Source: Candidatus Kinetoplastibacterium blastocrithidii (ex Strigomonas culicis)
GTDB taxonomy: Bacteria > Pseudomonadota > Gammaproteobacteria > Burkholderiales > Burkholderiaceae_B
Direction of reading: 5' to 3'
DNA: 64,000 bases
Assembly: GCF_000319245.1 (NCBI RefSeq)
Contig: NC_019814.1
Location: 1 to 64,000, forward strand
The translations under genes and the position numbers were made by a program. Positions 37,681 through 47,943 of this stretch are shown piece by piece. The notes under the pieces are model-generated. The model did not search any database. It was not told where the DNA came from and saw only the letters and a program-made list of their open reading frames with translations. Position 1 is the first letter of the stretch; each line of letters starts with the position of its first letter.

Positions 37681-39036
37681 CTATATTCTTTGCGATAACT
37701 TCTGCTCTAAATAATGAATGCTAGTGCCACCCTCAAGAAATCTAGAATCTTGTAATAATTCTCTATGTAAAGGAATATTAGTTTCAATACCGCCCACTAC
37801 CATCTCTGATAAAGCCACCTTCATCTTAGATAGAGCTTGCTCCCGACTGTCACCATATGTAATCAACTTAGCGATCATTGAATCATAATAAGGAGAAACA
37901 ACGTAACCATCAAACACATGCGAATCAACTCTAACACCAGGACCGCCAGCAGTGTGCCAATTTGTTATCTTTCCTGGGCTAGGTAAAAAATTAGATGAAT
38001 TCTCTGCATTTATTCTACACTCGATGGCATGTCCCTTTATTTTTATATCTCTCTGTCTTAATGCTAGCTTCTCTCCGGCAGCTATCTTTATCTGCTCCTG
38101 AACTAAATCAATACCAGTAATAAGCTCTGTAACAGAGTGCTCTACTTGGATTCTAGTATTCATTTCAATGAAATAAAACTCACCATTTTCGAATAGAAAC
38201 TCAAAAGTTCCAGCTCCTCTATATCCAATCTTTCTACAAGCATCTACACATCTATCACCTATACGTTCAATCAACTTCCTAGGAATGCCAATTGCTGGGG
38301 CTTCCTCAATTATTTTCTGATGGCGACGCTGCATAGAACAATCCCTTTCCCCAAGCCATAACGCTTGGCGAGCTCCATCAGATAAAACTTGTATCTCAAT
38401 ATGTCTAGGATTTTCTAAAAATTTTTCTATGTAAACACTAGGATTATTAAAAGCAGCATCTGCTTCTGATCGAGTCATAACAACTGCATTCAACAATGCA
38501 GCTTCAGTATAAACAACTCTCATGCCTCTACCACCACCTCCCCCAGCTGATTTTATGATCACTGGGTATCCTATCTGTCGAGCTATATCTAATATAGAAG
38601 GTGGATCATCTGCAAGAACACCGTCAGATCCCGGAACCACTGGAACTCCTGATGCTATCATTATTCTCTTCGCGCAAACCTTATCACCCATTTTACGTAT
38701 GGTTTCAGGCCTAGGACCTATAAAAACAAACCCGCTTCTTTCAACTCTTTCTGCAAAATCAGCATTCTCTGATAAAAAACCATAACCAGGATGAATGGCT
38801 TCTGCATCTGTAACCTCTGCAGCAGAAATAATAGCCGGCATATTCAAGTAACTATCTTTTGATGCAGCAGGACCTATGCACACAGATTCATCGGCTAAAC
38901 GAACGTATTTTGCATCTTTATCTACGTCAGAATGAACCACGACAGTTTTTATGCCCATCTCACGACAAGCTCTTTGTATTCTCAACGCGATTTCACCACG
39001 ATTAGCTATCAGTATTTTCTCAAACATTTTGACCAT
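37681..39036 (-). CDS. accC: Acetyl-CoA carboxylase, biotin carboxylase subunit
   Basis: ATP-dependent carboxylation of the biotin on AccB. 451 aa. N-terminal [22 protein letters not shown]-grasp glycine loop [11 protein letters not shown], active-site [18 protein letters not shown] and [12 protein letters not shown] are all canonical. The start may be 39036 (MVKMFEK) or the ATG at 39027 (MFEK), the latter being the usual family start. It directly follows accB, whose stop abuts 39037, so the two are translationally coupled. AccA and AccD are not in this window. Confidence 0.97.
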   Translation of the reverse strand: MVKMFEKILIANRGEIALRIQRACREMGIKTVVVHSDVDKDAKYVRLADESVCIGPAASKDSYLNMPAIISAAEVTDAEAIHPGYGFLSENADFAERVERSGFVFIGPRPETIRKMGDKVCAKRIMIASGVPVVPGSDGVLADDPPSILDIARQIGYPVIIKSAGGGGGRGMRVVYTEAALLNAVVMTRSEADAAFNNPSVYIEKFLENPRHIEIQVLSDGARQALWLGERDCSMQRRHQKIIEEAPAIGIPRKLIERIGDRCVDACRKIGYRGAGTFEFLFENGEFYFIEMNTRIQVEHSVTELITGIDLVQEQIKIAAGEKLALRQRDIKIKGHAIECRINAENSSNFLPSPGKITNWHTAGGPGVRVDSHVFDGYVVSPYYDSMIAKLITYGDSREQALSKMKVALSEMVVGGIETNIPLHRELLQDSRFLEGGTSIHYLEQKLSQRI

Positions 39037-39459
39037 TTAACCAATAATAAATAAATGTTGACCATACTCAACAGGCGCCCCATTATCTACCAATATTGCT
39101 TTTATAACTCCTGACTTATCAGCTTCTATCTCATTTAATAATTTCATAGCTTCAATTATACAAAGCTGATCACCCTCTTTTACTACTTGTCCGATATCCA
39201 CAAAAGGCAAGGCACCAGGACTTGATGATCGATAAAAAGTGCCAACCATTGGAGCCTTAACAATATAAGAATTATCCGTGACATCATCACTTGCTTTGTT
39301 CTCTGTAGAATTGACCAAATCTATAGTAGAACTAGTTTTATAATTAGATTTAGAAGACTTAACGATACGAACCCTATCATCACCTTCTGTTATTTCAAAT
39401 TCTGTAATATCTGATTCAGCAACCAAATCTATTAATCTTTTAATTTTCTCAAAATCCAT
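39037..39459 (-). CDS. accB: Acetyl-CoA carboxylase, biotin carboxyl carrier protein
   Basis: Carries the biotin swinging arm between AccC and the carboxyltransferase. 140 aa: an N-terminal helical domain ([23 protein letters not shown]), a short linker, and a C-terminal biotinyl domain with Lys106 in EAMKLLNEI as the biotinylation site. The [14 protein letters not shown] thumb region typical of AccB is present. Linker is shorter than the Pro/Ala-rich one of larger genomes, in line with AT bias. Confidence 0.96.
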   Translation of the reverse strand: MDFEKIKRLIDLVAESDITEFEITEGDDRVRIVKSSKSNYKTSSTIDLVNSTENKASDDVTDNSYIVKAPMVGTFYRSSSPGALPFVDIGQVVKEGDQLCIIEAMKLLNEIEADKSGVIKAILVDNGAPVEYGQHLFIIG

Positions 39460-39544
39460 GTTTTTCCCAAGAGTGAAGCCAAGAATCCAAATAATGAATA
39501 TATATCTGGAACTAGTTTGGTTCTTCTAAAACCCACAATAATTA

Positions 39545-39979
39545 TTAATATGTTATAGCATATCTTAATGCTGCTTCATATCCAGTAATTCCTAGGCCAG
39601 AAATAACACCAATAGCAATATCAGATAAATAAGATAAGCTTCTAAAAGACTCTCTTTTATAAATGTTAGATATATGTACTTCTATGAAAGGAATGGAAAT
39701 CGCAGATATTGCATCACGCATGGCTATACTAGTATGAGTATATGCACCAGCATTAATAATAAGAAAATCATTTTTCTTGAAACGAGCATCGTGAATTGTA
39801 TCAATAATATGACCTTCATGATTACTCTGCATAATGGAAATACTAACCCCAGCTTCAGAAGCAATGCTTTTAAGGCTATTATCAATCATAGACAACGATA
39901 GATTTCCGTAGATAGTTGGTTCTCTAACACCCAGTAAATTTAAATTTGGGCCATGTAACACTAGTATGTTTTTTGCCAT
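39545..39979 (-). CDS. aroQ: 3-dehydroquinate dehydratase, type II
   Basis: Third step of the shikimate pathway. 144 aa. Motifs: [18 protein letters not shown] with the catalytic Tyr and Arg region, [17 protein letters not shown], and [14 protein letters not shown] with the active-site His. The gene lies upstream of accB on the same strand; aroQ-accB-accC-prmA is a known betaproteobacterial cluster. aroE, the next pathway step, is about 2.3 kb away on the other strand. Confidence 0.96.
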   Translation of the reverse strand: MAKNILVLHGPNLNLLGVREPTIYGNLSLSMIDNSLKSIASEAGVSISIMQSNHEGHIIDTIHDARFKKNDFLIINAGAYTHTSIAMRDAISAISIPFIEVHISNIYKRESFRSLSYLSDIAIGVISGLGITGYEAALRYAITY

Positions 39980-40351
39980 TGAACGCTACCATAGTATATA
40001 ACGAATTATTTTAAATAAATTATTTCAATCTAGTGGAAGCACTACGGATTGTTTAAGATAACAATATCCTGTATTTTATATAACTAGAAGAATATTACTA
40101 GAATTATAACCTATAATTCTAGTCTATGTATTGTTCTAGAATAAAACTAATTATATATTTAATATGTTATGTAAAATAGGTAATGGTTTATAGATATAAA
40201 GAAAATACATAGTAATCTATTATTCTGAAAAAGTTAAAAATGCCATGATTTAATTAATATTTCATTGAGAATTATAAATTTATAGAGCATTAACATTATT
40301 AGAACAATACTAAATATAATAATATTCACTTATCAAAATATAGAATAAACC
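39980..40351. other. 372-bp divergent gap between aroQ and the RNB gene
   Basis: Very AT-rich with no plausible coding frame. It contains a 12-bp perfect hairpin (40097-40123) and several CTAGA/TCTAG boxes around it. It should hold promoters for the genes on both sides; none is clear enough to place. Confidence 0.55.
40097..40123. repeat. 12-bp perfect inverted repeat with 3-nt loop
   Basis: ACTAGAATTATA (40097-40108) is followed by ACC and its exact reverse complement (40112-40123). Further CTAGA/TCTAG copies lie at about 40084 and 40136. Either an operator-like palindrome or an RNA hairpin; no T-run follows. Confidence 0.6.
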
Positions 40352-42247
40352 ATGAATATGTATGTTTTCTACGATGAAGGAAAATCCTTCAAGACAGGTA
40401 GTATAATCTCTGAAACAGAGAATAACATTCAAATAATCTCGGAGCACGGCAAACACATAAAAATTAAACAAGTGAATTGTTTATTTAAATTTGATACTCC
40501 TGATCCACTTGCTCTAATGACAGAAGCTAAAAATCTAACAAAAGAACTAGATGCAGAATTTCTATGGGAATGTTCTCCTAAAAACAACTTTAAAGCTATA
40601 GACTTAGCAGAAGAATATTTTGGACACAGACCAACAAATATAGAATATGTTAGCGTTTTGATTTTATTACATAACTCACCTATATATTTTCACAAGAAAG
40701 GTACTGGGCAATATATATCAGCTACAGAATATGCAATATCTTCTGCTTTAATCGGCATAGAGAAAAAAAAATTAATAGAGCAAGAACAAGAACATCTGAA
40801 AACCCAAATGTTGAATGGCATTCTACCTAAAACTATACATGAAAATGCAGAATTATTAGTAACAAGTCCAGATAAACAATCAATTCAATGGAAAGCATTA
40901 AATTCAGCATGTATGGAATTGCAAAAATCTCCTGAGCAACTTCTTCTGTCATTAAAAACATGGCCTAACCGATTAATACTATTGAAAAAAAAATTCATCT
41001 CAGCAAATTTTCCAAACGGATTAGATTTCCCTAAGGCTTCTAATATTAAAAAAAATAGAAATCTAAATTTATCCAATAATGAAATATACTCAATAGATGA
41101 CAAAAATACTATAGAGATAGATGATGGCCTATCTGTAAGAGAGCTAGAAAATGGCGAGGTAGAAGTAGGCATACATATAGCAGCTCCAGGCTTGGGGATA
41201 GAACCAGGTAGCATATATGATACGAATGCAAGATTTAGAGCATCTACTATATATATGCCTAGCGAGAAAATTCAAATGCAACCCGATGCAATATTAGATG
41301 AATTCTCTCTTGATAAAGGAAAAGAAACTCCAGCTTTATCTTTATATGTTATTTTTGATAGGGATTACAATATTATTAAATCTAGCTCCTGTATAGAACT
41401 TGTAAAATTAAAAGATAATTTGCGCACTAATCATCTTGAAGAAGAATACACAGCATCTAATTTAGACAATCCTGAGAAGGATGTAATATACTCAAACTGG
41501 ATAAGACCATTATGGAAAATTGCTCAGAAGTTAAATTCCTCAAGACAAGTTAACAGAGGATTTTCAGAAAACAATTCTTACGTAGATTTTTCCATTTATC
41601 TAGAAGGAGACACTAATAACCCTGACACCATAGTGCAGATAGAAAAAAGAAGAAGAGATTCTCCTATAAATTTAGTAGTCTCAGAATTCATGATTCTTGC
41701 AAACTGCTTATGGGGGGGGCTACTAAAAAAATATCATATTCCTGGAATATATAGATCCCAACAACCGATGAGTAGAGTAAAAGTTGGAACTATACCTCTA
41801 CCGCACTCTGGGATAGGAGTACCACAATACATATGGAGCACTTCTCCACTACGAAGGTATGTAGATCTTGTTAATCAATGGCAATTAATATCTATAGTTG
41901 AAAATGAAATAGCTGCGCCTCTATTTTCCCCATTTAGAAATAGAGGAAATGAGCTTCTGACTATAATACAAGAATTTGAACTCCGATATTCCGTTATATC
42001 AAATTTTCAAAATGAAATAGAGAATTACTGGTACATAAAATGGCTAATACAAAATGGGATAAAAAAAACCATAGCACACGTAATCAAGGACAATTTGATA
42101 AAATTAATCGAAGTCCCACTATTTGCAAATATAAGTGACATGCCAAAAAACCCAAGAGGAACAGCTATGGAAGTAGAAATCACTGACATTGATGAATTAA
42201 ATTGCAAGCTAACCTGTAAATATATACAGCGATCTGAATCTATCTAA
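40352..42247 (+). CDS. RNase II/RNase R-family exoribonuclease (RNB domain)
   Basis: Processive 3'-5' exoribonuclease family, 631 aa. The RNB catalytic core starts near residue 245 with YSIDDKNTIEIDDGL, supplying the metal-binding acidic residues; later hallmarks are IYRSQQP and TSPLRRYVDL with the catalytic arginine. The N-terminal 240 residues are divergent, with no clear cold-shock domains, and the end is short, as in the compact RNB proteins of Alcaligenaceae. The reading frame contains a G8 tract at 41712-41719 (encoding Trp-Gly-Gly) and A8/A9 tracts at 40763, 40985 and 42061, so slippage could affect its expression. Confidence 0.9.
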   Translation: MNMYVFYDEGKSFKTGSIISETENNIQIISEHGKHIKIKQVNCLFKFDTPDPLALMTEAKNLTKELDAEFLWECSPKNNFKAIDLAEEYFGHRPTNIEYVSVLILLHNSPIYFHKKGTGQYISATEYAISSALIGIEKKKLIEQEQEHLKTQMLNGILPKTIHENAELLVTSPDKQSIQWKALNSACMELQKSPEQLLLSLKTWPNRLILLKKKFISANFPNGLDFPKASNIKKNRNLNLSNNEIYSIDDKNTIEIDDGLSVRELENGEVEVGIHIAAPGLGIEPGSIYDTNARFRASTIYMPSEKIQMQPDAILDEFSLDKGKETPALSLYVIFDRDYNIIKSSSCIELVKLKDNLRTNHLEEEYTASNLDNPEKDVIYSNWIRPLWKIAQKLNSSRQVNRGFSENNSYVDFSIYLEGDTNNPDTIVQIEKRRRDSPINLVVSEFMILANCLWGGLLKKYHIPGIYRSQQPMSRVKVGTIPLPHSGIGVPQYIWSTSPLRRYVDLVNQWQLISIVENEIAAPLFSPFRNRGNELLTIIQEFELRYSVISNFQNEIENYWYIKWLIQNGIKKTIAHVIKDNLIKLIEVPLFANISDMPKNPRGTAMEVEITDIDELNCKLTCKYIQRSESI

Positions 42248-42311
42248 AAATAGGTAAAATTATAATAACCCTATTATAGAATAATCTTTAATATTTATAG
42301 GAAATATTTTA

Positions 42312-43148
42312 ATGAAAAAATATGCAGTAGTTGGAAATCCTGTTGCTCATAGTCGATCACCAGAAATACATATGATGTTTGCAAAACAAACTGGTATTTT
42401 AATATCTTACGATAAAATTATTTCATCAGAAGAAAAATTTAATAAAACCGTTAGGAGTTTCTTTGATGAAAATGGATACGGATTAAACATCACAGTCCCT
42501 TTCAAGATGAAAGCATTTTCAATAATAGATGATAATTTAATATCAGAAAGAGCTAAAATAGCTAAAGCCATTAACACAATCTGGATAAAAGATGGGCTCC
42601 TACATGGCTGCAATACTGATGGTGTAGGACTATTAAGAGATCTAACTAGATTGGATTTTAATTTTAAAAATGCCAGGATATTAATTGTAGGGGCAGGAGG
42701 AGCTGCTAGAGGAGCACTTCAAGCCCTATTAAATACTTCTTGCTCTGAAATCCATATTGCAAATAGAACAGTTATTAACGCACAAAATTTAGTAGAGGAA
42801 TGTAGGAATAATGATGACAAAATAATTGGTCATGGATCACTTGCAGATTCAAATAAAAATGGACCTTGGGACCTTGTTATAAATACTACAACAAGCAGCC
42901 TGTCTAATCTAGCACCAACTCTTCCTGGAAACTTATATTGTAAGGACAATTCCCTTGCATATGATATGATGTACAGTAAAGATGAAACACCTTTTATGCG
43001 CCAAGCTAGATTAGATGGAGCTACAAATTACTCAGATGGATTAGGCATGTTAGTAGAACAAGCAGCTGAGAGTTTTTTTATTTGGCACAATTCAAGACCA
43101 AATACTATAACCGTAATAGATAATATAAGAAAATTAATGTCTAAATAA
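42312..43148 (+). CDS. aroE: Shikimate 5-dehydrogenase
   Basis: NADPH-dependent reduction of 3-dehydroshikimate to shikimate. 278 aa. The substrate site is seen in VVGNPVAHSRSP and NITVPFKMKAF (catalytic Lys), and the nucleotide-binding loop is LIVGAGGAARGALQ. The C-terminal DGLGMLVEQAAESF is also conserved. With aroQ in the same window it supports synthesis of chorismate-derived amino acids. It starts 64 nt after the RNB gene. Confidence 0.96.
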   Translation: MKKYAVVGNPVAHSRSPEIHMMFAKQTGILISYDKIISSEEKFNKTVRSFFDENGYGLNITVPFKMKAFSIIDDNLISERAKIAKAINTIWIKDGLLHGCNTDGVGLLRDLTRLDFNFKNARILIVGAGGAARGALQALLNTSCSEIHIANRTVINAQNLVEECRNNDDKIIGHGSLADSNKNGPWDLVINTTTSSLSNLAPTLPGNLYCKDNSLAYDMMYSKDETPFMRQARLDGATNYSDGLGMLVEQAAESFFIWHNSRPNTITVIDNIRKLMSK

Positions 43149-43197
43149 CAATTAACACTAACACATTACTGATTTTAACATTACAATTAAGAGTTGA

Positions 43198-44292
43198 ATG
43201 TTTACTATTAATAGTTATCTAGCTAAAAATACATATAGATCATGTCTCATTGTCTTGTTGTCTCTTCTGAGTTTATTTACTATTTTTTCATTAATAGAAA
43301 CTATAGAGGATATAGATTCTATTACTATTAGTATATTTTACTTTCAAATCCTGAGCGCTCCTGGACGTTTATATGATCTAATACCCATCAGTATTTTAAT
43401 AGGTACTGTATTATCTATAAATTGGCTATCGATAAATAATGAATGGCTAATACTTAATATGTCAGGCATAAGCAATATTAAGCTTATTTCTACCCTGTGG
43501 TTAATAAATATTCCAATAGTAATATTCTCTTTATTTCTTTCTGAATATATAGTACCAGTTGCTGAAATGAAGAATCTGAATAATCAAGTAGCAAATAAGA
43601 AAAAACAAAATAATAATCAATTTATAAGTGGATACTGGATAAATGAAAACATAAATTCTAAAAACACAATAATTAATATAAATGATATGAAGGCCAATGG
43701 AGAAATTGAAAAAATTACATTATATGAATTTGGACAAAACAGAAAACTTGCCAAAATATATTTTGCTGATCATGGTAAATTTATAAAAAAACAAATGATA
43801 CTAAAAAATGTAATAGTAAAAACTCTAAACAATCCTCTTTGCGAGACTTTAATAGACAATCATCAAAAAAAATATATAGACACAATATTTTTTGAAAACA
43901 TACGTTACGATACAAATATAAATAAAGAATTTCTACTTGCCAGCAAATTACCAATAGACAGGGTACCACTGTCTACCCTATTTAAATATAAAAAAAGCAA
44001 CATTGCCTCCTATATACAAGAAGTAGAATTATATAATAAACTGTTGTATATATTGTCCTTATTTTTAATGATATCTATAGCTACAAATATCATTAAAAAT
44101 AATCATATTAAAAATGGCAATAGAATAATCGAAACATTAGTAATTGGTATTATCTTATTCATAATAATTAAACTATGTCCTATAATTGGCTCATTCTATA
44201 ATTTATCTATAATCTCAACAACTTTAATTCCTGGTGTAGCTATTACAATATTATCAATTTGCAACATTATCCAGCGAGAAAATATAGAATGA
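43198..44292 (+). CDS. lptG: LPS export permease LptG (LptF/LptG family)
   Basis: Inner-membrane half of the LptB2FG transporter that lifts lipopolysaccharide out of the membrane toward LptC and LptA. 364 aa with membrane helices at about 15-35, 58-78, 98-118 near the N-terminus and three more at the C-terminus (about 277-360), separated by a periplasmic jellyroll-like region (about 130-270). SAPGRLYDLIPISILIGT and the following NNEWLILNMSGISN match the LptG rather than LptF pattern. lptF is not adjacent. It overlaps apaH by ATGA. Confidence 0.85.
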   Translation: MFTINSYLAKNTYRSCLIVLLSLLSLFTIFSLIETIEDIDSITISIFYFQILSAPGRLYDLIPISILIGTVLSINWLSINNEWLILNMSGISNIKLISTLWLINIPIVIFSLFLSEYIVPVAEMKNLNNQVANKKKQNNNQFISGYWINENINSKNTIININDMKANGEIEKITLYEFGQNRKLAKIYFADHGKFIKKQMILKNVIVKTLNNPLCETLIDNHQKKYIDTIFFENIRYDTNINKEFLLASKLPIDRVPLSTLFKYKKSNIASYIQEVELYNKLLYILSLFLMISIATNIIKNNHIKNGNRIIETLVIGIILFIIIKLCPIIGSFYNLSIISTTLIPGVAITILSICNIIQRENIE

Positions 44293-45131
44293 TAGAATAT
44301 GATGAAACTATTAAAAAAGAAATTTGGGCAATTGGAGATGTACAAGGTTGTTGCGATCAACTACAAGAGCTATTATCGCACAATATATTTTCAGACAATA
44401 AAAATATAGAATTATGGTTTGCCGGAGACATGATAAATCGTGGCCCAAAATCACTAAAGACCATAGAATATATAATGAGTTCAAATAAAAGAAATATTTG
44501 TGTTCTTGGAAACCATGATCTACACTTGCTAGCCACATTTGCTGGGCTAAGAAAAACATCTAGATCTGATACACTAGAAGAAATATTAAATTCCCCTAAT
44601 ATATTAGACATTATAAATTGGTTGAGATTTCGCCCGCTTGCTCATTTTGATAATGGCAATCTAATGGTACATGCTGGCGTAATGGCGCAGTGGGACATAA
44701 AAAAAACATTATCTCTAGCATCTGAAATACAAGATTTGCTGCGTGATAAAAACTGGCAAAATAATATTAAAAAAATATTCGGCAATACATCATTAGTTTG
44801 GCATGATGAATTAAAAAATAATAAAAGACTTAGAACAATTACAAATGCATTGACTAGAATTAGACTATGCACTATAAAAGGCAAGATGATTTTTTCTATT
44901 AAAGATCCTAAACTCATAGAATCAGATAACAATATAGTTCCTTGGTTTAGACTTCCTGATAGAAAAACAAAAGACATCACAATAATCTTTGGTCATTGGT
45001 CCTCACTGGGTTTATTTATAGAAGAAAATCTGATGTGTCTAGATACTGGATGCGTATGGGGGAAAAGCTTAACAGCAGTTAGGCTTAATGATCGCAAAAT
45101 TATAAGTGTTAATTGCAGTAATAAAATATAA
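44289..45131 (+). CDS. apaH: Symmetrical bis(5'-nucleosyl)-tetraphosphatase ApaH
   Basis: Splits Ap4A into two ADP and, in E. coli, removes Np4 caps from RNA 5' ends. Phosphoesterase motifs: WAIGDVQGCCDQL, AGDMINRGPKS and VLGNHDLHLLA, with IFGHWSSLG supplying later metal ligands. I use the ATG at 44289 (280 aa), overlapping the lptG stop as ATGA; the in-frame TTG at 44259 adds a non-conserved peptide. It is convergent with ruvX, only one base apart. RppH, the triphosphate-end processing enzyme, is also in this window. Confidence 0.94.
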   Translation: MIEYDETIKKEIWAIGDVQGCCDQLQELLSHNIFSDNKNIELWFAGDMINRGPKSLKTIEYIMSSNKRNICVLGNHDLHLLATFAGLRKTSRSDTLEEILNSPNILDIINWLRFRPLAHFDNGNLMVHAGVMAQWDIKKTLSLASEIQDLLRDKNWQNNIKKIFGNTSLVWHDELKNNKRLRTITNALTRIRLCTIKGKMIFSIKDPKLIESDNNIVPWFRLPDRKTKDITIIFGHWSSLGLFIEENLMCLDTGCVWGKSLTAVRLNDRKIISVNCSNKI

Positions 45132-45132
45132 A

Positions 45133-45549
45133 TTAATGACAGCAATAGTGATATTTAAAACTATCAAAGTAATTCTGTAATATTACAGCAGCCGCTACTG
45201 CATCTTCGATGGCATTATTTTTTGATAATAAACTCTGAGCTTCGATGCTAGAATATCTCTCATCTACAAAATCTACCTTTATGTTGAACCTCCCATTGAC
45301 CTGATTAGCAAAACGACGACATCTAAATGTCATTTCTTGCTCAGAACCATCTTTATTTAAAGGTAGTCCTATTATGACATGATCAACACCCCACTCTTTT
45401 AACAAAAAATCTATCCTTTCAAAACGAATAGAGTTCTTTTCAGACTGAATAATCTCAAGAGGACGAGCCTTTAATGTTAAAGTATTACCTAATGCTACTC
45501 CAATTTTTTTTATGCCAAAATCAAAGGCTAACAATACCTCCTCAGTCAT
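45133..45549 (-). CDS. ruvX: Putative pre-16S rRNA nuclease / Holliday junction resolvase RuvX (YqgF)
   Basis: RNase H-like fold nuclease implicated in 16S rRNA 5'-end maturation. Acidic residues are at LLAFDFGIKKIGVALG (first Asp), IIGLPLNKDG, and VDFVDERYSSIEA, with a C-terminal Asp in AIEDAVAAAVIL. I choose the ATG at 45549 (138 aa), which overlaps the yqgE stop by 8 nt; upstream starts at 45558 (ATG) and 45567 (TTG) are in frame. The yqgE-ruvX pair is conserved widely in proteobacteria. Confidence 0.92.
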   Translation of the reverse strand: MTEEVLLAFDFGIKKIGVALGNTLTLKARPLEIIQSEKNSIRFERIDFLLKEWGVDHVIIGLPLNKDGSEQEMTFRCRRFANQVNGRFNIKVDFVDERYSSIEAQSLLSKNNAIEDAVAAAVILQNYFDSFKYHYCCH

Positions 45550-46117
45550 AACAAGCATAATCCACAAGACTTGTCAAGTTATTAATTCCTAATAACCCTA
45601 AAGCAGCCCTATACCTATCCTTAGGAGGCAAATCAAAAATAATGCTAGACTCAGCTGGGACACTTATCCAATCATTATGATATATCTCATCCTCCAGCTG
45701 TCCTGCTGACCACCCAGAATACCCCAAAGAAATCAGTAAGCGATTTGGTCCTCTGCCATCAGCCACATCCTGCAATATGTCTCTAGACGTCGTTAAAGCC
45801 AATTCTCCTAGTTTTATAGTAGAACCATAATTGCTATTATATGGGTGCAAAATAAAACCGCAATCAGATTGCACAGATCCTCCAAAAAAGACCATCTTGT
45901 CCTTAATTGTAGATATCTCAAGACTTAGGTTGATTCTTTCAAATAAATTACCTAATGTAAATTCAGTTGGTTTATTAATAACCAGACCCAAAGCCCCCTT
46001 TGAGTTATGCTCACAAATATAAATCACAGATCCTGATAATCTATTATCTAAATCGCAGGATGTAGATATTAAAAAATGATTTACCAGATTAATTGAAGTA
46101 CTATCTTTATGTATCAT
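45542..46117 (-). CDS. YqgE/AlgH family protein
   Basis: Conserved protein of poorly known function, 191 aa, cytoplasmic by appearance. Typical motifs are NHFLISTSCDLDNRLSGSVIYICEH-like opening (residues about 10-34), GALGLVINKPTEFTLG, FFGGSVQSDCGFILH and SLGYSGWSAGQLEDEI. It overlaps ruvX, the usual partner. Proposed roles in relatives include transcriptional regulation, but the fold has no DNA-binding motif visible here. Confidence 0.92.
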   Translation of the reverse strand: MIHKDSTSINLVNHFLISTSCDLDNRLSGSVIYICEHNSKGALGLVINKPTEFTLGNLFERINLSLEISTIKDKMVFFGGSVQSDCGFILHPYNSNYGSTIKLGELALTTSRDILQDVADGRGPNRLLISLGYSGWSAGQLEDEIYHNDWISVPAESSIIFDLPPKDRYRAALGLLGINNLTSLVDYACYD

Positions 46118-46590
46118 ATAATTCCCACGATCAAAAATATAAAAATATTATTAAAAATATCTATAATCTATAAATAATCCCTAGATGAAATATATTAAAG
46201 ATAATTATGGAAATTTTCATTATTAAGTGCATTTAAATAAATTATAGAGATAGTAGTAATATTATAAATAATGTTTTCATTAGTTAAAAACTATATATAT
46301 CTAAAATAGTAAAAATATTCTATGATATCATGTCAAATGTTTTTTGAGTACATAAGAAAAAATATAACAATAGCTAAATAATTTATTAAAAAACGCAAAA
46401 ACAAAGTTTCATTAAATAAAACAAAGCAATTTGCATTATAAAAATTAATAAGCTTATAATGTAGCAGTTGTCGTTTGCCATAAAAAACAAAAATGGCATG
46501 ATAAGCCCTTTGTAAGGTTATTTATTAGAATATGTTAATATTCCCTTACAAAGTTGTTACATCATAGTTTCACAGTAAAATATTAATACC
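46118..46590 (+). other. 473-bp gap upstream of hemL
   Basis: AT-rich with no gene. Towards its 3' end lie two hairpins: TGCCAT/ATGGCA at 46476-46498 and a longer two-part stem at 46508-46553. Promoters for hemL and for yqgE must be inside. I see no tRNA or known riboswitch. Confidence 0.55.
46508..46553 (+). promoter_or_regulatory. Two-part hairpin in the hemL leader
   Basis: CTTTGTAAGG (46508-46517) pairs perfectly with CCTTACAAAG (46544-46553). Inside, GAATAT (46528-46533) pairs with ATATTC (46538-46543), directly stacked on the outer stem on the 3' side. It ends 37 nt before the hemL ATG and may control translation or RNA stability. Confidence 0.5.
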
Positions 46591-47880
46591 ATGATTTCTA
46601 ATACAGATCTCTTTGAACGAGCACAACAATTTATACCTGGTGGAGTTAACTCTCCTGTTAGAGCATTCTTATCTGTTGGCGGTTGTCCTCGTTTCATCAA
46701 AAAAGCATATGGCCCTTATATTTGGGATGCTGAAGGAAAACAATATATAGATTATGTCGGATCATGGGGTCCGGCAATTTTAGGGCACTCTAATCCTGAA
46801 GTTATAAATTCCGTTATAGAGGCCGTTAAGAATGGATTATCATTTGGAGCCCCGACTGAAGGAGAAACTGAACTAGCAAAACTTATAATTTCAAGAATAC
46901 CTTCAATAGAACAAATACGTTTAGTTAGCTCAGGGACTGAAGCAACTATGACTGCAATACGTCTAGCTAGAGGCTTTACTAATAAGACTAAAATAATCAA
47001 ATTTGAAGGATGCTATCATGGACACTCTGATAGTTTACTAGTAAAAGCAGGATCTGGACTTCTAACTCTAGGGCAACCAACATCTTCTGGAGTGCCAACT
47101 AGCTTTATAAAAGACACTATAGTACTAGAATTTAACAATATAGAATCAGTAGAGAAGGCATTTGAACAACATGGTAAAAATATTGCTTGCATTATAGTGG
47201 AGCCGATTGCAGGCAATATGAATTTAGTAAAACCCAAAGAAGGTTTTTTAAAATTTTTGCGTAATATTTGCACTCAAAACAATTCTCTACTAATATTTGA
47301 TGAGGTCATGACTGGATTTAGAGTCGGACTGAGATCTGCTCAAGGTTTATTTGGCATATCACCAGATATAACAACACTAGCCAAAATAATTGGTGGCGGA
47401 TTACCTGTTGGGGCTATAGGGGCTAGGAAAAATATAATGGAACATCTAGCTCCACAAGGTGGAGTATATCAAGCTGGCACACTATCAGGAAACCCTATTG
47501 CAGTTGCAGCAGGAATTGCTACTCTGAAACAATTAGGTAAGCCAGATTTTTATGAAAACCTAGCTAAAAATACAAATCTATTGACATCAGAACTTCAAAG
47601 AGTGGGAAGAAAGGCTGGATTCCAGTTTTCCTCGGATTTTGTAGGAGGAATGTTTGGTATATATTTCAATAATATGGTGCCAACATCTTTCATAGAAGCA
47701 TCGAGTTGCAACTCAGAATTATTCAAATGTTTTTTCCATGAGATGCTTGATCAAGGTGTTTATCTAGCTCCATCATCTTTTGAGGCTGGCTTTTTATCAT
47801 CCACACATGATGAGAATGTTATTCAGAAAACCATAGATATAGCAGAGAAAGTATTTAGAAAGCTAGAAAAACAAACATAG
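46591..47880 (+). CDS. hemL: Glutamate-1-semialdehyde 2,1-aminomutase
   Basis: PLP enzyme that converts glutamate-1-semialdehyde to 5-aminolevulinate, the C5 route to haem. 429 aa. Start [25 protein letters not shown] is diagnostic; the PLP lysine is Lys265 in [17 protein letters not shown], with [16 protein letters not shown] and YHGHSD also conserved. It depends on glutamyl-tRNA from GltX and on HemA, which is not in the window. Its presence fits symbionts that help feed haem precursors to a protist host. Confidence 0.97.
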   Translation: MISNTDLFERAQQFIPGGVNSPVRAFLSVGGCPRFIKKAYGPYIWDAEGKQYIDYVGSWGPAILGHSNPEVINSVIEAVKNGLSFGAPTEGETELAKLIISRIPSIEQIRLVSSGTEATMTAIRLARGFTNKTKIIKFEGCYHGHSDSLLVKAGSGLLTLGQPTSSGVPTSFIKDTIVLEFNNIESVEKAFEQHGKNIACIIVEPIAGNMNLVKPKEGFLKFLRNICTQNNSLLIFDEVMTGFRVGLRSAQGLFGISPDITTLAKIIGGGLPVGAIGARKNIMEHLAPQGGVYQAGTLSGNPIAVAAGIATLKQLGKPDFYENLAKNTNLLTSELQRVGRKAGFQFSSDFVGGMFGIYFNNMVPTSFIEASSCNSELFKCFFHEMLDQGVYLAPSSFEAGFLSSTHDENVIQKTIDIAEKVFRKLEKQT

Positions 47881-47943
47881 CGCAATAGAAATTTTATTTT
47901 TTATTGATTAGAAAAATATTTAAAGGTTAATTTTAAGAGCGAA

